Source: Fibrobacter sp.
GTDB taxonomy: Bacteria; Fibrobacterota; Fibrobacteria; Fibrobacterales; Fibrobacteraceae
Reading direction: 5' to 3'
Assembly (NCBI GenBank): GCA_024398935.1
Contig: JAKSIH010000034.1
Span: 1 to 33,008 of the forward strand
DNA: 33,008 nucleotides
The notes beneath the pieces are model-generated. The model ran no database searches, had not been told where the DNA came from, and saw nothing but the letters and a program-made list of their open reading frames with translations. The stretch's first letter is position 1. Each line of letters begins with the position of its first letter. Below, piece by piece: positions 7,657 through 15,490 of this stretch. A program made the translations under genes and the position numbers.

Positions 7657-8382
7657 ATGGCTTACGAACGTACAGACAGAGCTTTTAATGAATACAGAAA
7701 CCTGAAGATGACCGTGGGCTTTATCAGCAGCGCCGACGGTTCCGTCCTCATTGAAATGGGCCGCACCCGCGTGATTTGTAACGCCACCTTGCTGCCCAAG
7801 GTTCCGGATTGGCTGGCTGGCCGCGGTACCGGCTGGATCACCGCAGAATACAGCCTTCTCCCGCAGAGCACAGGCAAGCGCGTAGAGCGTGAACGCAAGG
7901 GCGCCAGCGGTCGCACCCAGGAAATCCAGCGTCTGGTTGGTCGTTCCCTCCGCGGTGCCGCCAATCTCGCCGCCCTGGGCGAGAACGCAATCGTCATCGA
8001 TTGCGACGTCATCGAAGCTGACGGCGGCACCCGTACCGCAAGCATCATCGGCGGTTTCGTCGCCCTGGCCATCGCCCTCAAGAAAATCAAGGCCCGCCTG
8101 GGCCTCACCGAACAGATTCTCCAGCACGGCATTACCGCAATCTCTGTTGGCGTCGTGGATGGCAAGCCCCTCTGTGACCTCTGCTATGTGGAAGATTCCG
8201 CTGCCGATGTCGATATGAACGTGGTGATGCAGGACGCCAAGAACTTCATCGAAGTCCAGGGTACCGGCGAACACGCAAGCTTCGATCGCGCCATGCTGAA
8301 CACCCTCCTGGACCTGGGCGAAAACGCCTGCAAGGACATCTACAAGAAACAGATGGAACTGATCGGCGGCGAATTACCTTAA
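7657..8382 (+). CDS. rph: Ribonuclease PH
   Basis: 241 aa. It removes nucleotides phosphorolytically from the 3' ends of tRNA precursors. Family hallmarks are FNEYRNLKMTVGFISSADGSVLIEMGRTRVICNATL, WITAEYSLLP, the arginine-rich GRTQEIQRLVGRSLR (phosphate and RNA binding), DCDVIEADGGTRTASI (metal and catalytic acidic residues) and DLCYVEDSAADVDMNVVM. It starts at an ATG preceded by AAGGA about nine bases upstream. Length is normal. It converges with hisH around a shared hairpin terminator. Confidence 0.97.
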   Translation: MAYERTDRAFNEYRNLKMTVGFISSADGSVLIEMGRTRVICNATLLPKVPDWLAGRGTGWITAEYSLLPQSTGKRVERERKGASGRTQEIQRLVGRSLRGAANLAALGENAIVIDCDVIEADGGTRTASIIGGFVALAIALKKIKARLGLTEQILQHGITAISVGVVDGKPLCDLCYVEDSAADVDMNVVMQDAKNFIEVQGTGEHASFDRAMLNTLLDLGENACKDIYKKQMELIGGELP

Positions 8383-8419
8383 AAGACTTGCTTAAGACTC
8401 CGCAAGTTTCATTGAAAAA

Positions 8420-8440
8420 GCCGCGGTTCGTTCCCGCGGC
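8420..8440. terminator. Bidirectional terminator between rph and hisH
   Basis: GCCGCGG, loop TTCGTTC, CCGCGGC. A run of A residues precedes it, which is a T-run on the minus strand, and ATTTCTTGTTT follows on the plus strand. It can end both convergent genes. Confidence 0.75.
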
Positions 8441-8467
8441 ATTTCTTGTTTCTATAAATTTTAGAGA

Positions 8468-9082
8468 TTACACTTTCCAGTCGCAGAAGTTCTTCAGCAT
8501 GGCAAGGCCTACGTCACCGCTCTTTTCCTGATGGAACTGGGACGCAATCAGATTGTCCTTGCCGATCAAACCCTGGAATGTCTGGGTGCCGTAGGTAGTT
8601 TCTGCGAAGCTGTATTCCGCAGGCACCACCGGATGGTAGGAATGCACATAATAGAAGTCGCAACCGCTGCGGATGCCCTTCATAATAGGATGCTCGCGGG
8701 TGAAATTCACCTGATTCCAGCCCATGTGGGGAATCTTCAGGCCCGGTTCGTCCTTGAAGCGAACTGCCTTACCGGGAATCAAGCCCAAAGTCTTGACGCC
8801 GCCATCTTCTTCGGATTCTTCCAGAATAATCTGGCAGCCAATGCAAATGCCAAGAACCGGATTGCCGGCCTTCACCACCGTCTTGATGGCCTCGCCGATT
8901 CCCGTAGTAGTCAAGGTTTCCATGGCTGAAGCCGCAGCGCCCACGCCCGGGAAAATCAGGCGGTCCGCCTTGGCAATCACCTCGGGATCACGACTGGAAA
9001 CAGCATCAGCGCCGATACGTTCCAGAGCGTTCATCACGGAAGTCAAGTTACCTGCGTTATAGTCAACCACGATAATAGACAT
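8468..9082 (-). CDS. hisH: Imidazole glycerol phosphate synthase, glutaminase subunit
   Basis: 204 aa. HisH supplies ammonia to HisF in histidine biosynthesis. Features seen are VVDYNAGNLTSVMNALERIG, FPGVGAA, the nucleophile loop LGICIGCQ (Cys80), PHMGWNQV, YYVHSYHP and SQFHQEKSGD (His184, Glu186). The usual FHPEKS is FHQEKS here, a Pro-to-Gln change beside the catalytic His. A GAGG Shine-Dalgarno sequence precedes the start, and TATATT lies about 21 bases further up. No other his gene is nearby, so the his genes appear dispersed. Confidence 0.95.
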   Translation of the reverse strand: MSIIVVDYNAGNLTSVMNALERIGADAVSSRDPEVIAKADRLIFPGVGAAASAMETLTTTGIGEAIKTVVKAGNPVLGICIGCQIILEESEEDGGVKTLGLIPGKAVRFKDEPGLKIPHMGWNQVNFTREHPIMKGIRSGCDFYYVHSYHPVVPAEYSFAETTYGTQTFQGLIGKDNLIASQFHQEKSGDVGLAMLKNFCDWKV

Positions 9083-9177
9083 AGAAACCTCGCTTTACCA
9101 AAAATATAGAAATTCTCCTCGTTGTCTCGGGACTACACTTAGACAACGCCCCGTAAGCGATTGAACCTCCAGCAACC

Positions 9178-9207
9178 TATATTAAGAACAGCCCCGAAGA
9201 GCGGGGC
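9178..9207 (+). promoter_or_regulatory. -10 box and 5' hairpin of the micro-ORF transcript
   Basis: TATATT (9178-9183) would start transcription near 9190. A 6-bp GC hairpin (GCCCCG, loop AAGAG, CGGGGC; 9191-9207) would then form the extreme 5' end of the RNA, a known stabilising arrangement. AGAGG and the ATG of the 23-codon ORF follow. Confidence 0.4.
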
Positions 9208-9230
9208 CGAACATTCAGCCAGAGGTCAAA

Positions 9231-9302
9231 ATGAGCATTCTCATTCCGATTATTGTTGCAGGAGCACTGGTGGCTAACACTTTAGGTCGCACAAACCACT
9301 AA
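9231..9302 (+). CDS. Possible 23-aa hydrophobic micro-protein
   Basis: The ORF reads M-S-I-L-I-P-I-I-V-A-G-A-L-V-A-N-T-L-G-R-T-N-H. It is one short hydrophobic helix with a polar, positively charged tail, as in small membrane proteins. Support comes from the signals around it: an AGAGG Shine-Dalgarno sequence five bases before the ATG, and a -10 box plus 5' hairpin at the expected distance. It sits between hisH and the convergent Cys-rich gene, ending 16 bp from the latter. I know no family for it. It could be a type I toxin-like or regulatory membrane peptide, but no antisense RNA promoter was identified. Confidence 0.4.
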   Translation: MSILIPIIVAGALVANTLGRTNH

Positions 9303-9318
9303 GAGAACCCTTGCATTC

Positions 9319-9669
9319 CTATTTCTTCAAGGAATCCAACGCCTCCCCTGCCAGTGCCACACAGCGGTTGCAGGGAATAATTCCATTGGGGCGAATCTCC
9401 CTACAAAGAGTGCAGCCTTGGGCGCCCTTCTTGAAAAATGCCACCAGTTCTTCGGCGTGTTCCGGTTCCAGGAGCTTTGCCGCATGCAGGGCGCCACAAG
9501 TTCCACCCGGGGAGCGGCCGCCACAAAAGGCCTTCATCTCCTCAGCCAAGGCAAGGGACTCCTCCTCAGACTTCCCCTGGGCACGCCAATATCCATAAGC
9601 CAGGGACACGGCACAGCGGCCATGGTTCAAGTGATAATCCTTTGCAATTTCAGAAATTTTGTCTGCCAT
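9319..9669 (-). CDS. C_GCAxxG_C_C-type putative redox protein
   Basis: 116 aa, cytoplasmic. Cysteines are arranged as GRCAVSL, FCGGRSPGGTCGALHAA, GCTLCREI and IPCNRCVALAG, which resembles the C_GCAxxG_C_C family of small putative redox-active proteins. The family name comes from memory and the core here is GGTCGA rather than a perfect GCAxxG. The paired cysteines suggest a disulfide or metal site. The start has GAGG seven bases upstream. It diverges from the 52-aa gene at 9758 by 88 bp and converges with the micro-ORF. Its electron partner is unknown. Confidence 0.65.
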   Translation of the reverse strand: MADKISEIAKDYHLNHGRCAVSLAYGYWRAQGKSEEESLALAEEMKAFCGGRSPGGTCGALHAAKLLEPEHAEELVAFFKKGAQGCTLCREIRPNGIIPCNRCVALAGEALDSLKK

Positions 9670-9745
9670 ACATTACCTCAGCAAAGAATGTAGCAAACAT
9701 TACTTTTCCAAAGTACAAAGCCAACCCAACCAGCACAATCTTTGT

Positions 9746-9751
9746 TATATT
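9746..9751 (+). promoter_or_regulatory. -10 box, predicted leaderless transcript
   Basis: TATATT with exactly six bases to the ATG at 9758 and no Shine-Dalgarno sequence. Confidence 0.5.
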
Positions 9752-9757
9752 CTTCGC

Positions 9758-9916
9758 ATGCCTAACGAAAATCAGAATAACGAAGAATTAGACCTGGACG
9801 CCATCATCAACAACATGAGCTCCATCAACAGCGAAGACTACTGGTTCAAGAAAGTGAGCAAGTTCGAAGAACACGACGAAACCGTCCCCGGCGCCGATCA
9901 AAAATCCAACGGATAG
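9758..9916 (+). CDS. Small acidic hypothetical protein, 52 aa
   Basis: The ORF begins MPNENQNNEELDLDAIINN. It is acidic and hydrophilic, with a single aromatic cluster (EDYWFKK). I chose the ATG at 9758 because a -10 box lies six bases upstream; the frame also extends 33 codons further up, into the promoter region. It ends with TAG 52 bp before the start of the broken DUF3843-like gene, in the same reading frame as that gene's main body, so a longer ancestral fusion cannot be excluded. No function is recognised. Confidence 0.5.
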   Translation: MPNENQNNEELDLDAIINNMSSINSEDYWFKKVSKFEEHDETVPGADQKSNG

Positions 9917-9968
9917 AAAATCGCGGCAAATAAAAAAAGGCCCTTTTTAGAGTTTTTAGGGAGCAACG

Positions 9969-11431
9969 ATGAAAAAAAAAAGAAAAAGCGCAAAATTTAT
10001 CCCGCCGACTTGATCGATTTCCGTAACGATGGAATTTCATATAAATCCGACACTTATTACGCTAACATAGCCGATAAAATATACTGGTCCATAGTCGACA
10101 AAATCGTTGAAGAAAATGACGACATCGCCAGAATGTGCATTCGAACAGCTCTCTACTTTGAAGATATCGTCAGCCACATCGGCCTCTGGCGCGGCTTCAG
10201 GCAGAACCATCTAAAAATGTTCGGCAAGCTGATGCCCTGCGAAATAGGACCTGACGACAAACTCGAAGAAGACCTGTCCCGCGGCTCGGTCCAGTTCATT
10301 CTTTGACTAGACTTTTCCGACACCTACGACCTGTCCGTAAGGAACCCGAACAGCGAAGCCATGCTCGAATTTTCTAAGCTCGCCTTTGACATTTTACAGC
10401 AGGAATTTCCTAGAGCGGAAGTAAATCTCGAACTGAGAAACAAGCTGTTCAGTTCCTCCGTGTTTGACAACTTCCATGACATCCGAAGAAATCTGACCCT
10501 GATATCGTCCCGCACCTACCTTTCCATCTGGCACAAAGTGCAGGACAACGCAGAAAGTCTCTATGGCACGATATCCGAAAACATCGATGACGAGAACGCA
10601 GCGGAATACGCAACAATTGTTTTGTCTACATTTAAAAATGGCTGCGGTCCCCTTGCCATGAAAGTTTCAGATGTGTACGTAGACGTTCTAGAATTCAACG
10701 GCATGAATGCAGAAGCCAAAGACGTAAGGAATATCCAGTATTACGACCTGAATGTTTGGAATCCGCTTCAGGTCAATGGCGATGTTTTGCCTCTCGAAGC
10801 TCCCGACAAAACAAAAGTCTTCGTCACAGCAAAAACATTCTCCGCGGACAGCCTCGACAACCTTAGCCACCAAGTAGCAATCGCCGCCGCATTTGCAAAA
10901 TTCCGAGACACTTATGAAATGCTAGGAATGAGCACATCAACAACCAAAAAGCATTTCGACAATTTTGTAGAAGAATTCAATTCTACAGAACGAAAGAAAG
11001 CCGTTGTAGCAAAGTTCCTAAAAGAAAACAATGGTCAGAGAATCTACTCGTTCAGAACATTCGAAGATTTGAGTTGTTGGCTGAAAGAAAAATTTGAGGT
11101 TCAACTTCAAAAGGATTCGGCAGAGATGTTCAGCGGCAACACAGACTTCACACTATACCTTCCTGACAACATGGACTTCGAATTTTTCGAAGGCTACGCA
11201 AATACCATCAAAACCGAATCAAGCGATCTTTTTGTAGACGAGTATAACGAAGAAGCCATCATGATGTTCAAGGACTACGAAGCAGTCCGCGACGAAAGCT
11301 TGATGTACATGGCAACAAACAAGATGTTGCCCCTGGCTCGCTACAAAGACTCAAAAGAAAAGGAACGCGGACTCAGAATCGTACAAGACAATCTGGAGTT
11401 CCTATGCAGGTTCTACCGAAGAATGCTATAG
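9969..11431 (+). pseudogene. DUF3843-like gene with an A10 frameshift and an in-frame TGA
   Basis: The ATG at 9969 follows a strong AGGGAG but its frame stops at 10011. An A10 tract (9972-9981) follows the ATG; a -1 shift there, or one extra A in the RNA, gives M-K...-R-K-I-Y-P-A-D-L-I-D and joins the long frame. That frame runs to a lone TGA at 10304-10306 and continues without a break to 11431. Across the TGA it reads SVQFIL-stop-LDFSDTYD. In DUF3843 proteins I recall the matching segment as FLLW, so the TGA would replace a Trp TGG. Other family-like segments are KIYPADL and YFEDIVSHIGLWRGF. The stop context CTT TGA C is the weak stop of prfB. It may be a decaying gene or a recoded one. The function of DUF3843 is unknown. 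The gene marks the start of an AT-rich island. Confidence 0.65.
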
Positions 11432-11500
11432 AACCTATAGACTGCAAAAATTATCAGCTTATTCTTTTTTATTATTAACTTTATCTATCACAAAATAATG

Positions 11501-11506
11501 TATATT
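11501..11506 (+). promoter_or_regulatory. -10 box, predicted leaderless transcript
   Basis: TATATT followed by six bases and the ATG at 11513. There is no Shine-Dalgarno sequence. An earlier ATG at 11498 would overlap this box and is less likely to be the start. Confidence 0.5.
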
Positions 11507-11512
11507 GTTAAT

Positions 11513-12103
11513 ATGAAAGAGAAAAACATTGATATTAGTAAGTTAAGCGAAGCTTTAACCATTCTAAATGAGCAACTTATGCTTGCAGAGTCGGAACCGC
11601 AACATTTGGTTGTCTGCGGAGGATCGGCTCTTATTGCCACCGGACTTGTTCCCAGAACAACACAAGATGTTGATGTCGTCGCCATATTCAAGGACAGTAA
11701 CTTAGCAGATCCAGACCCTTTCCCCGAGACTCTGACTAACGCAGCAAACACAACAGCAAAACTTTTACATCTTCCAGAAGATTGGTTAAACTCTGGACCA
11801 GCAGATCTTTTTCGTATGGGATTACCCGAGAACTTTACAGAACGGCTTCAGAAAGTTTTCATTGGGGAATATCTAAATATTTATTACATATCCCGTTTTG
11901 ACCAAATTCACTTCAAGCTCTATGCAGCCGTCGATAGAGGCGGTTACCATGTCACCGACTTGACAGCAATCAAACCCACAAAAGAAGAACTTTACACAGC
12001 AGCCAAATGGTGTATCACACAGGATGTTTCAGAGGGTTTCCTATACCTTCTCAAGGAATTCTTAAAAAGTTTTGGAGCTAGCGATGTCGCTGAAAGATTA
12101 TAG
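11513..12103 (+). CDS. DUF6036-type nucleotidyltransferase
   Basis: 196 aa. The nucleotidyltransferase signature is VVCGGSALIATGLVPRTTQDVDVVAIF (GG/GS motif followed by D-x-D). Further family-like segments are LPEDWLNSGPADLFRMGLPENF and SRFDQIHFKLYAAVDRGGYHVTDL, the latter carrying the conserved Lys/Asp region of the AbiEii/DUF6036 group. Relatives include AbiEii-type toxins that transfer nucleotides to tRNA, though DUF6036 members are uncharacterised. The downstream winged-helix gene overlaps it by 20 bp, so the two are co-translated. The pair looks like a toxin-antitoxin or defence cassette, with the gene order reversed relative to AbiE. The gene is AT-rich, consistent with transfer. Confidence 0.8.
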   Translation: MKEKNIDISKLSEALTILNEQLMLAESEPQHLVVCGGSALIATGLVPRTTQDVDVVAIFKDSNLADPDPFPETLTNAANTTAKLLHLPEDWLNSGPADLFRMGLPENFTERLQKVFIGEYLNIYYISRFDQIHFKLYAAVDRGGYHVTDLTAIKPTKEELYTAAKWCITQDVSEGFLYLLKEFLKSFGASDVAERL

Positions 12104-13076
12104 AAACGAACTAAAGGACGCCCTCCTTGACCTAGCATGGTCCCAATGGACCGCTCTAGGTGTCGCAGGCCATACAAAGGAATACTCAGCTCAGGTCATA
12201 GACCTTGAGTCACTTATACTTTTTACACTATTCATAGGCCAATACGACCAGCGGCTATTTGACTCTATGCTAGACTGGCTACAAAATAACGGACGTTTCG
12301 TAAACACACAACGTCTCATAAGCCTGCATAAAAAGAACGGACAAAAAAATGCAAACATCCTTTCTTATGTCGCAGCAAATCTAACCGCATTCGAAAGCAG
12401 ATTGAAGTGGCACAAACTCGCAAAGCGTCCCTCAAGCACCGCAGAAACAAAGCCTCTATTTAAGGACATTCCGAGTATTAGCAAACAAGCAAGGGATGAG
12501 ATAGCCTTGCAATACGGATTGGAACGAAACCCATACAAATTTTTAGGCAAGCAAACGGCATTCAACAAAAGCAATATCGCAACACTACAATTAAAACTTC
12601 GAGGCTTCTTTGGAGTCAATTCTAGAGCCGAAGTCATTCTGATTTTACTTAGTAAGGACTACTGCAAAAATCAAGACATAGCAAATAGCACCGGTTTTTC
12701 ATGGAAAAGCATTCAAGATATTTTATTTGAAATGACCTACTCTGGAATCGTATCAGCAACTCAATCCAAAAAAAGTCGCCTATACCATCTAAGCAATATC
12801 GAAAAATGGAATTCCATTTTTGGAATTTCGGAAATCAATCACTTAAAATTTCCTACCTGGAGCGACATTTTCTTTTCTTTGGAACAGCTATACGAAACTT
12901 TAGAAAATCCTAAACTAGATAAAGTTTCTGCTCTGTCGGTCATGGGGGTCGTAGAAAAAGTTTTTCAGCAAATTGGTTCAGTTTTTTTGCAATGCGGAAT
13001 TGGCAGTTTGCGCGAAGCAAATACAACCAACTACCTAAACATTCCTAATATGATCAACACAATGATTATAGAGTGA
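12084..13076 (+). CDS. Winged-helix protein paired with the nucleotidyltransferase
   Basis: 330 aa from the ATG at 12084, chosen because GGAG lies six bases upstream inside the preceding gene. The N-terminal half is helical without a known domain. Residues about 175-255 (SRAEVILILLSKDYCKNQDIANSTGFSWKSIQDILFEMTYSGIVSATQSKKSRLYHLS) read as a winged helix-turn-helix: a recognition helix around NSTGFSWKSIQDIL and a wing ending in a basic strand. No signal peptide is present. It might repress its own operon and neutralise the nucleotidyltransferase, as AbiEi does for AbiEii, but there is no recognisable AbiEi similarity. It ends in TGA and converges with the next gene at 70 bp without a clear terminator. 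Confidence 0.7.
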   Translation: MSLKDYRNELKDALLDLAWSQWTALGVAGHTKEYSAQVIDLESLILFTLFIGQYDQRLFDSMLDWLQNNGRFVNTQRLISLHKKNGQKNANILSYVAANLTAFESRLKWHKLAKRPSSTAETKPLFKDIPSISKQARDEIALQYGLERNPYKFLGKQTAFNKSNIATLQLKLRGFFGVNSRAEVILILLSKDYCKNQDIANSTGFSWKSIQDILFEMTYSGIVSATQSKKSRLYHLSNIEKWNSIFGISEINHLKFPTWSDIFFSLEQLYETLENPKLDKVSALSVMGVVEKVFQQIGSVFLQCGIGSLREANTTNYLNIPNMINTMIIE

Positions 13077-13146
13077 TAGGCTACAGTTATCAAATCCATT
13101 TCACGAAATCGGGAAATCTAGATTAACATTTCATTAAATCAGCTTT

Positions 13147-13734
13147 TTAGCGCAATCTTTTATTAGAGAAAAAGTAACGACTTTCAAACGATTGCACCAT
13201 TTCATTTAAAGAAGGAATATAAAAGGAACAATCAAGAGACCCACCAAAAAAAAACACCCCAACGCTAGTTTCTACTTTATCTTTAGAAATGTTTTTTTCT
13301 TCATCGCCTAAATACGCTGTCTTTTGTCTAATGACAGAACTTTCATAATAATCAGGATATTGTTTCGCTTCTTTTTTACTTATACAAAGAACCGACAAAG
13401 ATGTAGAGGGTTTCTCTACATCATACTCCATCATATTTGTAGCCGAACCACTTGTATAAAATAAAGTTCCTTTACTCTGTTGAACATAATCTTTATTGTC
13501 CAAAGCTACAAAACCAAATGAGCAAATTTCCGATGCTCTTCTAAGAGACATATCCCTACAGGCGTTCGCGGATGTGTATCCGTTGCATTGACTTATGATT
13601 TCGTAAACTTCGTACTCACTATTGCGTTTTGAATCAAAATAAGCACATCCACTAGCCATTCCCACTCTACAGTATTTTGATGCACAGGATGTCAAAAGTA
13701 TAGCAAAAAACAAAAGAACCACATTCAATTTCAT
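13147..13734 (-). CDS. Hypothetical lipoprotein
   Basis: 195 aa. MKLNVVLLFFAILLTSC is a lipoprotein signal with lipidated Cys17. The mature part contains several further Cys residues (YCRVGMASGCAYF, SQCNGY, NACRDM, EICSFG, VLCISK, LDCSF), suggesting disulfides in the periplasm. I recognise no family. AAGGAAAG precedes the ATG. It is AT-rich like its neighbours and lies alone between the nucleotidyltransferase pair and the ATPase gene. It may be cargo of the same island. Confidence 0.7.
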   Translation of the reverse strand: MKLNVVLLFFAILLTSCASKYCRVGMASGCAYFDSKRNSEYEVYEIISQCNGYTSANACRDMSLRRASEICSFGFVALDNKDYVQQSKGTLFYTSGSATNMMEYDVEKPSTSLSVLCISKKEAKQYPDYYESSVIRQKTAYLGDEEKNISKDKVETSVGVFFFGGSLDCSFYIPSLNEMVQSFESRYFFSNKRLR

Positions 13735-13879
13735 TTTACTTTCCTTTTGTAAATTTCTGATACAGCTTTAATAGAAGGTAAAAAAAGAAGAATCGATCTA
13801 ACTCTATAAGACTTTACAAAGGAGTGTATTTTCACGCATTTCATCTACTTTGATTAGAGAAAACAAAGTTAAAACACTA

Positions 13880-15301
13880 TCAATCTACGAACAGGTCATC
13901 CATGCAGAGGGCTTTTTGAATCTGTGCAGCGTACTCGTTTTGTTTCAAGCCGAAGGTTGTCATCATGGTCGGGAACAACGCTGACCGAAGGCCCGTTTCT
14001 TGCTTGAATGCCGCAATCCGATTTTGAATTTTCAGATACTCATCTTTTTGTAGGGAGTATTCGCTCTCGGAATATTTGATTTCAAAAACATTTACTATGC
14101 GGTCGGCCCGTTCGAGGACTAAGTCTATTTGAGCGCCTTCTTCAGAGTCCTTGCTTCGCCAGCTATAGTATTCTGTACCAATTTGTTCGACACCCAAGGC
14201 CTTCTTGATTTGGTCCACATGAGCTAGGCAAATGCGTTCGAACGCAAGCCCCATCCAATTGTTGACTGTAGAAGTATTTAAATGGTTTGTCCAGTAATGC
14301 TTATCGGTTGTTGCTTTTTTGCAAAACTGGTTTACAAAATAGACGAAGAAATCCGACAACTGATAAACGCCACCTGTCATCTTGATTTTCTTTTCGCGAA
14401 CATTGTAATAGCGAATGAAATCACTCTGCACAAGGTTTGTAAGGCATTCGCTTAAATGTCCATTGTTGGGAGTTTTCATTGTATCTGCAATCTCTTCACG
14501 AGTAAGTCCTTTCTTCTTTTTGCAAAGGGCTTCTATAATTGCAATGTAAGGGTCGGGCGTCCTAAACAGAGACTTCATCAGTCGTGAGTATTCGTTTTTT
14601 AGAGTTCCGTCTTCTGCGAAAAAAAGTCGATCAATAGACTGGGCAAGGCTTTCGCCTTTTTCAATCAAGCTCAAGTAGTATGGGATTCCGCCAAAGACCA
14701 TATAGGACTGCAACACGGATAGTCGATCCCACAAGATATTATTGGAGTGAAGAAACTTCTCGGTTTCGGCAAGGGTAAACGGCTTGATGTGCATTTCGTG
14801 AGTAATGCGATTGTGTAGCCCGCCATGGGAGTCAATGATGTTTTTTATCATCCAACTGGTCGCACTCCCACAAACGATGAGCATTATTTCTGGGCAAGTA
14901 GAACACCAATTGTTCCAGAAATTTCCAAAAGCCTTGACAAAACCAGACTTTGGAGTTTCAAAGCAGGGAAGTTCATCTATAAACAGTATGCAACGTTTTT
15001 TTGAAACTAATTTTTGTGAAAGTAAAATTTGCAAGTGGGCAAAAGCTTCTAGCCAATTTTTAGGGATATCGCCTTGGTAACCGAGCTGACGGAGTGAAAT
15101 AACGAACGCAGCCATTTGTTCCTGGGCAGTACCGTTAATAATTCCTGTGATTTTCAGACAAAGCTCGTCACCGTACTTTTGATCAATCAAGAATGTCTTA
15201 CCTACACGTCGACGACCGTAAAGCGCTATGAATTCCGGCTTGCCAGAATTGTAATAAGAATCCAATAATTGAATTTCACGATTTCGCCCAATTAAATTCA
15301 T
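13880..15301 (-). CDS. ATPase_2/DUF234-type AAA ATPase with PD-(D/E)xK-like C-terminus
   Basis: 473 aa. The N-terminal P-loop ATPase has Walker A LYGRRRVGKTFL (residues about 27-38) and Walker B RCILFIDELP. CGSATSWM and the HNRITHEMHIKPFTLAE segment fit the archaeal-type ATPase_2 family. A winged-helix region (GLTREEIADTMKTPNNGHLSECLTNL) follows. The C-terminal part (WMGLAFERICLAHV ... EEGAQIDLVLER ... NVFEIKYSES) resembles DUF234, a PD-(D/E)xK-like fold with D and ExK residues. Such ATPases multiply in some anaerobes and archaea, and their role is unclear. AGGAGG precedes the ATG and TATATT lies upstream, inside the first unit of the GGGCTA/TAGCCC array, suggesting tight regulation. Confidence 0.85.
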   Translation of the reverse strand: MNLIGRNREIQLLDSYYNSGKPEFIALYGRRRVGKTFLIDQKYGDELCLKITGIINGTAQEQMAAFVISLRQLGYQGDIPKNWLEAFAHLQILLSQKLVSKKRCILFIDELPCFETPKSGFVKAFGNFWNNWCSTCPEIMLIVCGSATSWMIKNIIDSHGGLHNRITHEMHIKPFTLAETEKFLHSNNILWDRLSVLQSYMVFGGIPYYLSLIEKGESLAQSIDRLFFAEDGTLKNEYSRLMKSLFRTPDPYIAIIEALCKKKKGLTREEIADTMKTPNNGHLSECLTNLVQSDFIRYYNVREKKIKMTGGVYQLSDFFVYFVNQFCKKATTDKHYWTNHLNTSTVNNWMGLAFERICLAHVDQIKKALGVEQIGTEYYSWRSKDSEEGAQIDLVLERADRIVNVFEIKYSESEYSLQKDEYLKIQNRIAAFKQETGLRSALFPTMMTTFGLKQNEYAAQIQKALCMDDLFVD

Positions 15302-15316
15302 AGAGTTTCCTCCTAA

Positions 15317-15472
15317 GGGCTAATATACATTATTATTTATCAAAATAGCCCAATAATAACGTGTAATAGGGCTAGATTGATTAAAAAATCTTCAAAATAG
15401 CCCAGTTTCAGCTTATTACAGGGCTAAATTGGATAAAAATTGTTTAATTTAGCCCATAGATGATAAGAACCG
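15317..15472. repeat. Three 52-bp units of GGGCTA-N23-TAGCCC upstream of the ATPase gene
   Basis: GGGCTA occurs at 15317, 15369 and 15421; TAGCCC occurs at 15346, 15398 and 15450. Centre spacings alternate 29, 23, 29, 23, 29, so the unit is exactly 52 bp, about five helical turns, and all boxes of one orientation face the same side of DNA. Sequence between boxes is AT-rich and poorly conserved, except CAAAATAGCCCA in the first two units. The first GGGCTA overlaps the ATPase -10 region. It is most likely an operator array for a regulator. Confidence 0.75.
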
Positions 15473-15490
15473 AGAGAGGCAAGGCGTGAG

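Noticed and set aside
10304..10306. Genome-wide reassignment of TGA to Trp, or selenocysteine
   Set aside because: TGA ends other intact genes here (2079, 13076, 7546), and no SECIS-like hairpin was evident directly after the codon; Trp fits the family better than selenocysteine.
10301..10310. prfB-style +1 frameshift at CTT TGA C
   Set aside because: After a +1 shift the next codons are GAC and TAG, so only one residue would be added; the coding potential continues in the original frame.
15317..15472. CRISPR-like array before the ATPase gene
   Set aside because: Only 6-bp boxes are conserved and they alternate in orientation; there are no long direct repeats or cas genes.
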